The notes beneath the pieces are model-generated. The model searched no databases. It had not been told where the DNA came from and was given only the letters and a program-made list of their open reading frames with translations. Shown here piece after piece: positions 45,252 through 54,831 of a DNA stretch of 58,735 nucleotides (position 1 is its first letter; each line of letters opens with the position of its first letter). The DNA comes from Lachnospiraceae bacterium. Its GTDB lineage: Bacteria; Bacillota; Clostridia; Lachnospirales; Lachnospiraceae. The stretch spans positions 1 through 58,735 of the forward strand of contig JAGASK010000042.1 in the NCBI GenBank assembly GCA_017621815.1. The letters are read 5' to 3'. The translations under genes were made by a program, and so were the position numbers.

Positions 45252-45920
45252 TTACACCTCCAGAAGATGTTCGATTTCATACACTACCTTATAATAATCG
45301 ATTTCCTCCGCTTCCACAAGATTTTTTAAACAGTTTAACCCGTCTTTGTCATATTTGATACCGCTTCGCTCCACACGGGGAATCAGCCTGTGAACTTCTC
45401 TTGTAAGACCTGAAGCTGCCATATGAAGCCTTCCGAATAAATCCACCCTCTCCACTCTTTTGCCGGTTTTTATAATGTTTCTGATCTGTTCGCTGTCAAT
45501 AATATCATCCGCAATTCCCCAAAATGCCAAAAGGTTGTCAATCACGCTCTGCATTTCTATTAAAGGGGCACGGCTTATTTTCGCTTTATGCATATCGTAA
45601 ATGGCAAGCTGGATATACGAAAGTGTTTCGCTGCCTATTTCCTCACGGAGCACTATGGCATTGTCATAAGCTCTGATTAAATTGCTGATAATGGAATTAG
45701 TGTCCTCCTCATCAAAAGGATATTTTTCCTTAAAGCTTTCCCTTGAACCGTAAACATCCGGTATGTCAAGGCGTCTGCAGAATTCCTGATAATCGTAGCT
45801 GTCAATATCTATGAGCCGGTCAAAGCTGTCGGAATAAAGCCTCAGTGTGGTATACACCCTTTCCGAATATCTTCCGAGCCAATATAATCTGTTTGTCTGT
45901 TCTACTGAGATAATACCCAT
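45252..45920 (-). CDS. Alpha-E domain protein
   Basis: A 222 aa all-helical protein of the alpha-E family (PF04168). It begins MGIISVEQTNRLYWLGRYSERVYTT, the family opening with the conserved NRLYWLGRY/ERVY pattern, and is built of amphipathic helices through to HLLEV. No catalytic residues are assigned to the family. It overlaps the ATP-grasp gene by 19 bases and has GGAGGAGG upstream; the tight coupling suggests a physical complex. The family is almost always next to a circularly permuted ATP-grasp gene, as here. Confidence 0.93.
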   Translation of the reverse strand: MGIISVEQTNRLYWLGRYSERVYTTLRLYSDSFDRLIDIDSYDYQEFCRRLDIPDVYGSRESFKEKYPFDEEDTNSIISNLIRAYDNAIVLREEIGSETLSYIQLAIYDMHKAKISRAPLIEMQSVIDNLLAFWGIADDIIDSEQIRNIIKTGKRVERVDLFGRLHMAASGLTREVHRLIPRVERSGIKYDKDGLNCLKNLVEAEEIDYYKVVYEIEHLLEV

Positions 45921-47221
45921 GTGTCTTTAAATCCTCCTCCCTGAGATGAATTTACAATAAATGATTCCGGATTCCGTGAAAATCTGGTCAGCCCGCTTTT
46001 CCATACGAGGGGCTCATCTGCCATAAGCACAAATGCACGCAAATCGGCTTTTCTCGGAACGGCTTCTCCTTTTTCCCAAATATCAATGTCCAGAAAATCT
46101 ATAACCTCCTGGGCAATAAAACGTCTGGGCTGTGCTTTCAAAAGCTCAATGAAATCCTCTTTCTGATATTTTGTCATGCTGCTGCCGAAAACCACTCCGT
46201 AACCGCCTGCCTCTGCCACATCCTTAAGCACCAGATTGTCAAAATGTTCCAGCACATATTTCATATCTTCTTCATAAAAAGGAAGATAGGTAGGCGCATT
46301 ATGTAAAATGGGTTCTTCTCCCAGATAATACTTTATCATTTTCGGCACGAAGTAATAGATGCCCTTATCATCGGCAATTCCGTTGCCCGGCGCATTTAAA
46401 AGCGCCACATTTCCTTTTTTATAGACATCGAAAATATGAGGAATGCCGATTACAGATTCTTCCTTAAAATTCATGGGGTCCAAATATTCATCCGAAATTC
46501 TCCGGTAAACAGCTCCTACTCTTTCTTTATTTCCCTTATAATCCAAGAAATAAAGCTTATCATCCTCCACCAGAAGCTCACTGCCGTTTACAAGGTGGGC
46601 GCCTGTTTTTTCAGCCAGATAAGAATGCTCAAAATAAGCTGCATTATATCTTCCCGGAGTAAGAATAACCGTATGTCCGCCCACATTAACATTATCCATG
46701 GTTCTTCTCAGCAGCTGCGCATAATTCCGGTTATCGCACAATTTTGCATTCTGAAAAGTCACAGGGTCGCTTCTCCTGCACAAATCCCTGGCAATCATAG
46801 GATAAGAAGCTCCGGAAGGAACACGGAGATTGTCTTCAAGCACGTACCAGGTTTTATCCTTCGCCTGAACCAAATCAATACCTGATATGTGGGAATAAAC
46901 GTCCTTTACCGGACTGATTCCTTCGCACTGGGCAAGATAACCGCTGCTTGCAAAAATGAAATCTTCCGGTATCACATTGTCCTTTACAATTTTCTTCTCA
47001 CTGTAAATGTCCTTCAGGAAAAGATTTAAGGCTGATACTCTCTGCTTAAGCCCCTTTTCAAGATACTCAAATTCCCCTTTGTCAATCACTCTCGGAATCG
47101 CATCGAAAGGAAACAGTTGCTCCTTAAATACATTGTTTTTGTAGATACCGAATTTTACCCCATATCTGGCGAGTAATTTGTTAATGGTATCCGCATGGTC
47201 CAACAAATCTGTTTCGTACAT
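45902..47221 (-). CDS. Circularly permuted ATP-grasp type 2 protein
   Basis: A 439 aa ATP-dependent ligase-fold protein (CP_ATPgrasp_2). The start at 47221 has GAGGG upstream. Diagnostic segments are LVLKDVAEAGGYGVVFG near 348-364 with the ATP-binding Lys and glycine loop, DLRAFVL near 397 and the C-terminal GLTRFS with NSSQGGGFKDTWVLS, including the Arg/Asn/Lys metal and ATP ligands. ATP-grasp enzymes join a carboxylate to an amine; this branch is predicted to make a peptide or modify one, but no product is known. It leads the operon, 60 bases after the secDF terminator. Confidence 0.94.
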   Translation of the reverse strand: MYETDLLDHADTINKLLARYGVKFGIYKNNVFKEQLFPFDAIPRVIDKGEFEYLEKGLKQRVSALNLFLKDIYSEKKIVKDNVIPEDFIFASSGYLAQCEGISPVKDVYSHISGIDLVQAKDKTWYVLEDNLRVPSGASYPMIARDLCRRSDPVTFQNAKLCDNRNYAQLLRRTMDNVNVGGHTVILTPGRYNAAYFEHSYLAEKTGAHLVNGSELLVEDDKLYFLDYKGNKERVGAVYRRISDEYLDPMNFKEESVIGIPHIFDVYKKGNVALLNAPGNGIADDKGIYYFVPKMIKYYLGEEPILHNAPTYLPFYEEDMKYVLEHFDNLVLKDVAEAGGYGVVFGSSMTKYQKEDFIELLKAQPRRFIAQEVIDFLDIDIWEKGEAVPRKADLRAFVLMADEPLVWKSGLTRFSRNPESFIVNSSQGGGFKDTWVLSQ

Positions 47222-47284
47222 ATAATCCCTCTTTCTGTTTTTGAACGCCAGTGCCGGCACGCTTTATGAGGTGCCGCACCGGAT

Positions 47285-47319
47285 AAAAAAAGCGTCCTGC
47301 ATTTTTGCAGAACGCTTTT
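47285..47319 (-). terminator. Intrinsic terminator of secDF
   Basis: Fourteen-base stem with one mismatch (47288-47301 with 47306-47319) and a four-base loop, followed on the minus strand by a run of U. It separates secDF from the ATP-grasp operon. Confidence 0.9.
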
Positions 47320-47451
47320 GTTCATTTTACTTTCTACTGTATATCATACACAGCAGCAATATTGTATTTCTTGTATACAATAATACAATCCTCGTATTCA
47401 TTTGTCAATCATTTATTTTCATTAATACAAATTACTGTCCGGACTGTAATC

Positions 47452-49701
47452 TTACTGTTCCTTTGCATGAAACATTTTACGAAGTACCAACCACAAAGAA
47501 CCTGCAATACATACGGAGGAATAGGTACCGCAAAGAATACCGGCCATCAGGGGCAGTGCAAATTCTTTTACGGAAGATACACCAAAGATATAAAGTGCAG
47601 CTACCATAATAAAGGTTGTCAGTGAAGTAAAGATACTTCTTGACAAGGTCTGGGTAATACTGGTGTTCACAACATCCTCCAGCGCATCTTTTCTGCTCAT
47701 GGATGCCATATTCTCACGCACACGGTCAAAGATAACGATGGTCGCATTAATGGAGTAACCTACGATTGTCAGCATACATGCAATAAAGGTGGTTCCCACG
47801 GATACTTTTACAATCGCATAAAAAGCAAGCACTATCAATACGTCATGAAGCAGGCAGAGAACCGAGCTGGCGCCGAAACGGATGTCCTTAAACCGGAACC
47901 ATACATAAATCAGCATAAATACCGTTGCCACAAGCACTGCAATAATGGATTCCTGCTTCATTTCACTGCTTATGGTGGAGCTGATGGTTTCAGCCGTTAT
48001 CTTTTCTGCATCCACGGAGAAATTTTCCACCATGGCATTTTTAAATTCTTCTCTTTCTTCTACCGATAAGGAACGTGTCTTGAAAATCACTTCATTGGTT
48101 CCGTCAATTTTCTGTGTCTGTACATTTCCGTCTCCGGTAATTTCTTCAATTAACGGAACTACCCTTGCATCAATATCCGCAAGGCTCATATCCTCATTAA
48201 AAGTAACATCAGTGGAGGTACCACCGATAAACTCAAGGCTGTAATTCAGCACATTGCCCGTCTGAGCCTTATTAACTCCCATAAATACAAAGCCAAGTAA
48301 AACTGCTGCAATGGAAATGCCGAAAAATACCGTCTTTCTGGATGTGAAGTTGACAGCCTTTCTTTCCCTTGCCGTACCATACAGTTTTGCATTCTGCAAT
48401 CCCAGCGCATAAAGCGCCTTCATAATAATTCTTGTTACCACCATGGCTGTAAACATGGATAAAACAATACCAAGGGCCAATGTTGCAGCAAATCCCTTTA
48501 TGGTTCCTGAACCCATTACCCCAAGCACTGCCGCTGCAATCAAGGTGGTAATATTGCCGTCGAAAATGGCTGACTGCGCTTTTTTATATCCGGTGTCAAT
48601 CGCTGATTTTACCGTTTTGCCCTTTGCGATTTCTTCACGGATTCTTGCGAAAATAATAACATTTGCATCCACCGCCATACCGATTGACAGAATAATACCG
48701 GCAATGCCGGGCAAGGTCAGCGTTATGTCAAAACCGTTCAGCAATATAATAATCAATTCCACATACAAACCAAGTGCCAGGCTGGCTGCCAGACCGGATA
48801 TATAATATACCGCTATCATGAAAACAACAATAATCACAAATCCTACTGCTGCGGCTTTAATACTGGTGGAAATTGCTTCCTCACCCAGCTGGGCGCCTAC
48901 CACTTTGGAATGAAGCTCTTCAAGCTCCAGCTTAAGTCCGCCGATTCTGATGGTGGAAGCCAGCTGCTCAGCGGATTCATAAGTAAAGTTACCTGTAATC
49001 TGAGCCTTGCCATCTGTTAAAGCTGCCTGTACTGTGGGTGCGCTGATAATGTTTCCGTCATAATAAATACCAAGGCTTTCACCCTTCTGATATGCCTTTG
49101 TGGTGGCATCGGCAAATTTCTTCGTGCCCTCTTCCGTCATGGTCAGGTCAACCCCAACCTCTGTATTCTGCATACTGTTGGTAAAGGAACCGGCCTGAGC
49201 ATCCTTTACATCCGTACCGGACAGAACCGCACTGCCGTCTGCAATAATCTCATCAATGCTCTTTAACATCACATAAATAATATTGCCGTTGGCATCCAGC
49301 GTTGCCTGATAATTATAATTTCCTTCTGAATCTGTTTCGGAAATAAAATACAGGGAACCCGGCTTTCCAAGTTCTTCCAAAATGGCGTTGGCATCGGAAA
49401 CGCCCGGGATTTCAATGTTAATTCTGTCATCCCCTTCTTTATATACAACAGATTCCGTACTATAGGTTTCCACTCTTTTCTGCAGCTTATAAATGGTATC
49501 TGCCATATCTTCACTGCTTGGCTTTTCGTCTCCCACCACCTTATAGGTAATGCTGACGCCGCCTGCCAAATCAAGTCCCAGCTTAATGTCGGAAGCGGAA
49601 CCGGAATTACTGCTTCCAATTCCCACTGCTGCTGTATAACCGAAACCGCCAAGCAGCAGTACCAGCACCAGCAGAATCACAATTGCTCTACTTTTTTTCA
49701 T
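47452..49701 (-). CDS. secDF: Protein translocase SecDF (fused)
   Basis: A single-chain SecD-SecF of 749 aa that uses the proton gradient to assist Sec secretion. The start at 49701 has GGAGG eight bases upstream. The SecD half opens with a membrane span (about 5-25), LGLDLAGGVSITY near 40-52 and a large external domain (to about 255), then five spans with MAVDANVIIFARIREE near 344-359. The SecF half has its first span near 460-480, SLEFIGGTSTDV near 500 and YSINATIVIFDRVREN near 650. Joined SecDF is common in Firmicutes. Located downstream of the SCIFF genes. Confidence 0.96.
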   Translation of the reverse strand: MKKSRAIVILLVLVLLLGGFGYTAAVGIGSSNSGSASDIKLGLDLAGGVSITYKVVGDEKPSSEDMADTIYKLQKRVETYSTESVVYKEGDDRINIEIPGVSDANAILEELGKPGSLYFISETDSEGNYNYQATLDANGNIIYVMLKSIDEIIADGSAVLSGTDVKDAQAGSFTNSMQNTEVGVDLTMTEEGTKKFADATTKAYQKGESLGIYYDGNIISAPTVQAALTDGKAQITGNFTYESAEQLASTIRIGGLKLELEELHSKVVGAQLGEEAISTSIKAAAVGFVIIVVFMIAVYYISGLAASLALGLYVELIIILLNGFDITLTLPGIAGIILSIGMAVDANVIIFARIREEIAKGKTVKSAIDTGYKKAQSAIFDGNITTLIAAAVLGVMGSGTIKGFAATLALGIVLSMFTAMVVTRIIMKALYALGLQNAKLYGTARERKAVNFTSRKTVFFGISIAAVLLGFVFMGVNKAQTGNVLNYSLEFIGGTSTDVTFNEDMSLADIDARVVPLIEEITGDGNVQTQKIDGTNEVIFKTRSLSVEEREEFKNAMVENFSVDAEKITAETISSTISSEMKQESIIAVLVATVFMLIYVWFRFKDIRFGASSVLCLLHDVLIVLAFYAIVKVSVGTTFIACMLTIVGYSINATIVIFDRVRENMASMSRKDALEDVVNTSITQTLSRSIFTSLTTFIMVAALYIFGVSSVKEFALPLMAGILCGTYSSVCIAGSLWLVLRKMFHAKEQ

Positions 49702-49782
49702 TACATAATCCTCCATTCTTATCAAAACCTGCGAATTTGGGCGTAAGCGCAAATTTGCTGTGGAAAAATCTTTGGTTTTCCA

Positions 49783-51174
49783 CTATTCTCCTTCTTGTTC
49801 GGCCAATGCCGCTTTTATCATAATCGCACATTCAATGCGCTTTCTCTGCAATTCACAGCCAAGGTCATAAGCATCATTAATATTCCCGTGAAAATTATAG
49901 GAGTTGGCTGCACATCCGCCGCTGCAGTAGAATTTTGCAAAACACTTTCTGCATTTTTCTTTTGCGTAAACATTGCAGGTTTTGAATTCATCTCTGATAT
50001 CGCATCTTGTGATTCCTTCATCCACATTTCCCATCAGGAATTCTTCCTGCCCCACAAACTGATGGCAGGGATAAAAATCTCCCCATGGAGTCACCGCAAG
50101 ATACTCCGTCCCCGAACCGCAGCCCGAAAGTCTCTTTGCCACGCAGGGACCACCCTTTAAATCTATCATAAAATGAAAGAAATTAACACCTTTTCCTTCT
50201 TTTTGCCTTTTTAAAAGCTCTGCTGCCAGACGGTCATATTCTTTAAGGAGCACCGGAATATCCTCTTCCTTAAGCGCATAGCTTTCTTCCGGAGACGCTA
50301 CTACCGGCTCCACGGAAATCTGCTTAAAGCCCAAATCCGCCAGATGCTTCACATCCTCTGCAAAATCAAGATTATTATGGGTGAAAGTCCCCCTTACATA
50401 ATAATTCATCTGATTTCTGCTTTCAGCCACCTTTTGAAACCTGGGAACAATAGTATCATAGCTTCCCTGACCGCCCCTGTAAGGACGCATTCTGTCATTG
50501 ACCTCTTTACGTCCGTCAATGCTGAGAACCACATTAGCCATTTCCTTATTGAGAAATTCCATAATTTCATCATTCAGAAGAATTCCATTAGTGGTTAGTG
50601 TAAAACGGAATTTTTTATTATGGGCTTTTTCCAGGCTTCTTCCGTAAACCACAAGGTCTTTTACAACCTGCCAGTTCATAAGCGGTTCCCCGCCGAAGAA
50701 ATCCACTTCCAGATTCACCCTGTTTCCTGAATTGGCTACCAGAAAATCAAGAGCCTTCTTTCCAACCTCAAAGCTCATCAGCGCACGTCTGCCATGATAT
50801 TCACCTTCTTCCGCAAAGCAGTATTTACATGCCAGGTTGCAGTCATGGGCAATGTGAAGGCAAAGAGCCTTAACCACAGTTTCTCTCTTTTTGAAATCTA
50901 TAATATAGTTTTCATAAATATCTTCCGTATAAAGCAATCCGGCTTCTTTAAGCTCAAGTACTTCTTCAAGAGCCTCCGTAAGGTCAGCTTCTTCATAACG
51001 ATTCTTAAGCCGGCAGATAACGGCTTCTTTTATGGCTTCCTTTTCCATCCCGCAATTTAAAGCTTCTTCCACTGCCGGTATCACATCATATACTACATCA
51101 TCCACCACATGCACGGAACCGCTGTTCACGTCAAGCACGATGTTGTAGCCATTATTTTTATATTGATGTACCAC
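49783..51174 (-). CDS. scfB: SCIFF radical SAM maturase
   Basis: Radical SAM enzyme of 463 aa that installs thioether cross-links in the SCIFF peptide. The SAM cluster is C112-NLA-C116-KY-C119, with FFGGEPLMN near 158 and TLTTNGILL near 190. The C-terminal SPASM/Twitch-type region carries many Cys for auxiliary clusters: CNVYAKEKCRKC and FYCSGGC, then a final Cys in DLGC. The first ~90 residues form the peptide-recognition domain. The precursor gene lies 170 bases upstream with a hairpin between, and secDF follows. Confidence 0.96.
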   Translation of the reverse strand: MVHQYKNNGYNIVLDVNSGSVHVVDDVVYDVIPAVEEALNCGMEKEAIKEAVICRLKNRYEEADLTEALEEVLELKEAGLLYTEDIYENYIIDFKKRETVVKALCLHIAHDCNLACKYCFAEEGEYHGRRALMSFEVGKKALDFLVANSGNRVNLEVDFFGGEPLMNWQVVKDLVVYGRSLEKAHNKKFRFTLTTNGILLNDEIMEFLNKEMANVVLSIDGRKEVNDRMRPYRGGQGSYDTIVPRFQKVAESRNQMNYYVRGTFTHNNLDFAEDVKHLADLGFKQISVEPVVASPEESYALKEEDIPVLLKEYDRLAAELLKRQKEGKGVNFFHFMIDLKGGPCVAKRLSGCGSGTEYLAVTPWGDFYPCHQFVGQEEFLMGNVDEGITRCDIRDEFKTCNVYAKEKCRKCFAKFYCSGGCAANSYNFHGNINDAYDLGCELQRKRIECAIMIKAALAEQEGE

Positions 51175-51263
51175 GATTAAACTTGTCCTTCCTGATTCGT
51201 TTTACAAATATGCGTTTAAACATTCGCTTAAGGCTTCGCCATCCGCTCACTGTTAACGCAGAA

Positions 51264-51290
51264 TAAGCAGCGACTGTACATCGCTGCTTA
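51264..51290. repeat. Perfect hairpin between scfA and scfB
   Basis: TAAGCAGCGA (51264-51273) pairs with TCGCTGCTTA (51281-51290), loop CTGTACA. No U run follows on the minus strand, so it is more likely an mRNA stabilising or processing site that sets peptide and enzyme ratios than a terminator. Confidence 0.75.
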
Positions 51291-51341
51291 CAATCACTAT
51301 CTACTTTTGTGATAATTGCTGTAGTTCATCTTTTCAAAAGA

Positions 51342-51485
51342 TTATTTAACGTTCTCACAGCTCTGGTTTCCTACTGTGCAGGATGTTTTACATGCTGACT
51401 GACATGATGTCTGGCATTCACCGCATCCGCCTTTCTTCATGGATTCCTTTAAGTCTCTTGTTGTTAATGTTTTAATACGCTTCAT
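51342..51485 (-). CDS. scfA: SCIFF ranthipeptide precursor
   Basis: A 47 aa peptide (six Cys in forty-five) that is the substrate of ScfB. It begins MKRIKTLTTRDLKESMKKGG, the conserved leader, followed by a core with Cys at 21, 24, 28, 32, 36 and 43 and Thr/Ser/Gln/Asn residues between them that receive thioether links. AAGGAG precedes the ATG by eight bases. The finished product is implicated in quorum-type signalling in Clostridia. Too short for routine gene calls. Confidence 0.96.
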   Translation of the reverse strand: MKRIKTLTTRDLKESMKKGGCGECQTSCQSACKTSCTVGNQSCENVK

Positions 51486-51527
51486 AATAATATCTCCTTT
51501 AACAGGTTGTTTCTCTGATTTTCATAT

Positions 51528-51536
51528 AGTATATCA
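51528..51536 (-). promoter_or_regulatory. Extended -10 promoter of scfA
   Basis: Minus strand TGA followed by TATACT (TGN-TATACT). No good -35 hexamer is visible 17 bases upstream, which is usual for extended -10 promoters. It lies in the 78-base gap after the CorC-like gene. Confidence 0.5.
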
Positions 51537-51563
51537 TACATCTTCCGTTTGGGAAAGTTTTTT

Positions 51564-52961
51564 TTACTTTTCGGAATTTTCCTCTGAAAATTTCTCAGAA
51601 GAAACCTCTTTTTCACCGGATAATTCCGTTATTTCTTCATCTTCGTCTGCTTCTTTTCCGGCAGTTTCTCCATTCTTATGCTTATCTTCAGAAGCATCCT
51701 CTTCTTTTTCTTTCTCCGGAAGGGTCATCAGCACTTTTACAATCCGGTTTTGATTGATGCCCTTTACCTGCAGGGTAATACCCTGGGAAATGGTAATAGT
51801 CTCTTCATCCTCAGGAAGTCTGTCAAGATTTTCTATCATCAGACCTCCGATGGAATCATAATCCTCAGACGCAAGAGTAGTTCCAAGCTCATCATTAATA
51901 TCTGCCAGTTTCATGCTGCCTTCCACCAGATAACTTCTTTCCCCTACTTCCTGAATCAGTTCTTCCTCGTCCTCATCATACTCATCCCTGATTTCCCCGA
52001 CGATTTCCTCAAGAAGATCCTCCAGTGTAATCATGCCCACAGTGGCTCCGTACTCATTAAGCACAAAGGAGACATTAACTCTCTTTTCCCTCATTTCCAT
52101 GAGCAGGTCAGCCGTCTTCTTATACTCATAGGTATAATAAGCTTCTCTCATAATATCATGAATGCAAAAGCTTTCTCTGTCTGTGACAAGTATAAAATCC
52201 TTGATATTAATTAAACCGATTATATTGTCCTTATCCTCCTGATAAACAGGAATTCTGGTATACATGCATTCCTTAAACAGCTCCAGGACTTCATCATAGC
52301 CTGCATCCACACTGATTGTAGCCATATCGATTCGGGGAATCATAATATCTTTCGCAACGGCGTCTGAAAAATCAAACACGTTGTATATTATTTCCCTTTC
52401 TTCCGATTCAATAACGCCGTCCTCATGACTGACTTCCACATAAGTACGAAGTTCCGTCTCCGTCATGGCCGTACGCTTATTGGAATCAATATGTAACACT
52501 TTCATAATGCCGCCTGCCAGTTTATCCACCACAAAGATAACAGGAGTCATTATTTTCATTAACCCCGCAATAATAGATGCATAAAAGAGAGCCAGTTTTT
52601 CGGAATATATCATAGCCATATTTTTGGGTATGATTTCTCCGAACAGTAAAATTGCCACTGTCAGTATTCCGGTTGCAATTCCCACTGCCAGATTAATTCT
52701 GAGCGCCAGCGTTGTAGCCAGAGAAGAAGCATACAGGTTTACAATGTTATTGCCTATTAAGATAGCGCTGAGCATCTTTCCGTACTTATCAAGTACATCC
52801 AGCGCTATTTGCGCCCTTTTGCTTCCCTCATCCGCCAAAGCCTTCAGCCTCACTCTGTTGACCGTAGTCAGCGCTGTCTCTGCTGAAGAGAAAAAAGCGG
52901 ATAAAAACACCAGAACTAAAATCGCAAACAATTGTATGACACCATCGGTATCCAAAATCAA
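51564..52961 (-). CDS. CNNM/CorC family membrane protein
   Basis: A 465 aa protein of the hemolysin-C/CorC family, linked to Mg/Co transport. The N-terminal CNNM (DUF21) domain has about four spans (7-30, 65-85, 95-120 and 130-150) with FFSSAETALT and GEIIPKN. Two CBS domains follow (about 205-330), then the CorC transporter-associated domain (about 345-425). The tail from about 428 is Glu/Lys/Ser-rich and disordered. Start TTG has AAGGAGTGAT upstream. Its own promoter is visible. Confidence 0.93.
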   Translation of the reverse strand: MILDTDGVIQLFAILVLVFLSAFFSSAETALTTVNRVRLKALADEGSKRAQIALDVLDKYGKMLSAILIGNNIVNLYASSLATTLALRINLAVGIATGILTVAILLFGEIIPKNMAMIYSEKLALFYASIIAGLMKIMTPVIFVVDKLAGGIMKVLHIDSNKRTAMTETELRTYVEVSHEDGVIESEEREIIYNVFDFSDAVAKDIMIPRIDMATISVDAGYDEVLELFKECMYTRIPVYQEDKDNIIGLINIKDFILVTDRESFCIHDIMREAYYTYEYKKTADLLMEMREKRVNVSFVLNEYGATVGMITLEDLLEEIVGEIRDEYDEDEEELIQEVGERSYLVEGSMKLADINDELGTTLASEDYDSIGGLMIENLDRLPEDEETITISQGITLQVKGINQNRIVKVLMTLPEKEKEEDASEDKHKNGETAGKEADEDEEITELSGEKEVSSEKFSEENSEK

Positions 52962-53002
52962 ATCACTCCTTATTTCATATAATTTTAAAATTTAATAAGC
53001 AA

Positions 53003-53031
53003 ATATTACAATATGGGGTCTTCTCTGTCAA
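53003..53031 (-). promoter_or_regulatory. Promoter of the CNNM/CorC gene
   Basis: Minus strand TTGACA (53026-53031), 17 bases, TAATAT (53003-53008). It lies about 40 bases upstream of the TTG start and back to back with the plus-strand membrane gene. Confidence 0.6.
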
Positions 53032-53083
53032 GTTCAGACATATGATTATATATATTTCGTAAAATATTTTCAGGAGGCATACC

Positions 53084-53458
53084 ATGCTAAAAAAGCTTAC
53101 CTTCAGCAGCCGGCTTACCTTCATTTTAAAAAGCCTGCTTATTTCCTACCTGCTTACCGCAGGGCTTTTACTTCTTCTGGCACTGCTGCTCTACCGCTTT
53201 TCTCTCACAGAAAAGATTGTATCCGCCTGCATTACCGGAATTTACATTGTTGTCACCTTTCTTGCCGGCTTTCTGGCAGGAAAAAGAGAGGGCACCCGCA
53301 AATTCCTTTGGGGACTTCTGATGGGCTGCCTGTATTTTCTGGTGCTTACCCTGGTTTCTCTCATCGTAAATCACAGCATTTCAGGACTCTCTGCAAGCTT
53401 CTTTACCGTTCTTGCCCTCTGTACGGGAAGCGGTATGTTAGGCGGAATGCTGAGCTGA
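53084..53458 (+). CDS. TIGR04086 family membrane protein
   Basis: A 124 aa protein with four hydrophobic segments (about 11-37, 44-64, 71-93 and 98-121) and short basic loops, matching the TIGR04086 family of Firmicutes. No function is established. AGGAGG sits six bases before the ATG. It is one of only two plus-strand genes in the window and is convergent with the MATE gene, whose stop is 12 bases away. Confidence 0.85.
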   Translation: MLKKLTFSSRLTFILKSLLISYLLTAGLLLLLALLLYRFSLTEKIVSACITGIYIVVTFLAGFLAGKREGTRKFLWGLLMGCLYFLVLTLVSLIVNHSISGLSASFFTVLALCTGSGMLGGMLS

Positions 53459-53470
53459 GCGAATCGTAAC

Positions 53471-54805
53471 TTATTCTGTATCTTCCATATGAAAAACAGG
53501 ATTACGGACCATATTCACAATCAGGGGAATTACCATAATCATCCAGACAATGGGCTCTGCTGCAATAATCCCCATATATCCTATGGCAGGCGCCAGTAAA
53601 AAGGCAATGGCCACCTTGCCAATCAGTTCCAAAGAGCTTGAAAGCACAGGTGTCCTGCCGTCACCAACTCCCTGCATACTGTTCCGGAACAGACAAATAA
53701 CCGCCGGCACAAAATAAAAGGAAGTATTTACCTTTAAATAGAGGGAAGCCGTATAAATTACTCTTTCCTCAGAAGATGCGGTTATCAGCTTTACCAGGAC
53801 CGGTGAAACAGTATACGCCATAATAATTACACAGATGCACCATCCGAAGGTCAAAATCACCGTGTCACGCAGCCCCTTTCTAATCCGCGAATACTTTCCT
53901 GCACCCAGGTTCTGACCGCAATAGGTTGCCAGGGTGGTTCCCAATACAGAAAACGGCAGCATAAAGAGCGAAGTGGCTTTTCTCGCCGCCGTATGGGCTA
54001 CGATAATTTCCGTACCGAAGGTATTGATGCTGGTCTGCAGAGCCAATGTTCCGAGGCTTACGAAGGATACCATAAAGCCCATGGATACACCGGCAGAAAG
54101 AAGCTTTTTATATATCTCAGGTACAAGCACAAAATCTTCTTTTTGAAGGGTAAGCACAGGATATTTCTTTCTCATATACAAGAAGCAAAGCAATGCTGAA
54201 AGCGACTGTGAAATAACCGTTGCCAGAGCCGCTCCTGCCACTCCCATGTGAAATTGCAGAATAAAAATGTAATCCAGAAAAATATTCATAAAGGAAGCTG
54301 CAATGAGAAACAAAAGAGGTGTAAAGGAATCGCCTATGGCCCGGAGAATTGCCGCACAAACATTATAAAGCGTAGCTGCTATCAGTCCTGCCAATACAAT
54401 ACTGATATAAGCCTTTGACTGGGGAAGTATTTCGGAAGATATGTTCAGAAACCGCAAAATAAAGGGTAAAAACAAAAGACAAACTGCACTGATTACAACA
54501 GCAAAGGCCGAACCAAGCAAAACAGTTCCGCCTATTGCCTTTTTCATATGTTTTTCATCTTTTGCCCCGAAATATGTAGCAATTACAATGGCAAATCCAT
54601 TCGTCAAACCATTCATAAGTCCCGTCAGCATATCGCTCAGGGTAGTCGTTGCCCCCACTGCTGCCAACGATACTTCTCCCAAGGTGGAGCCTACAATTCT
54701 GGTATCCACAAGACTGTAAAACAACTGAAAAAGCTGTCCGATAAATAACGGAACAGCAAAAAGCAATATTATTCTAAGAGGCCTGCCTGAAGTTAAACTC
54801 TTCAT
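53471..54805 (-). CDS. MATE family efflux transporter
   Basis: A 444 aa polytopic protein with about 12 spans in two homologous halves, opening GRPLRIILLFAVPLFIGQLFQLFYSL with the family P and N-lobe pattern. MATE pumps export drugs or metabolites using Na+ or H+ gradients; the substrate cannot be read from sequence. It resembles the NorM/DinF-type Clostridia members. It is 26 bases downstream of the vanZ-like gene and shares its promoter. Confidence 0.94.
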   Translation of the reverse strand: MKSLTSGRPLRIILLFAVPLFIGQLFQLFYSLVDTRIVGSTLGEVSLAAVGATTTLSDMLTGLMNGLTNGFAIVIATYFGAKDEKHMKKAIGGTVLLGSAFAVVISAVCLLFLPFILRFLNISSEILPQSKAYISIVLAGLIAATLYNVCAAILRAIGDSFTPLLFLIAASFMNIFLDYIFILQFHMGVAGAALATVISQSLSALLCFLYMRKKYPVLTLQKEDFVLVPEIYKKLLSAGVSMGFMVSFVSLGTLALQTSINTFGTEIIVAHTAARKATSLFMLPFSVLGTTLATYCGQNLGAGKYSRIRKGLRDTVILTFGWCICVIIMAYTVSPVLVKLITASSEERVIYTASLYLKVNTSFYFVPAVICLFRNSMQGVGDGRTPVLSSSLELIGKVAIAFLLAPAIGYMGIIAAEPIVWMIMVIPLIVNMVRNPVFHMEDTE

Positions 54806-54831
54806 TTGTAATATACCTGTATCATAAATTT

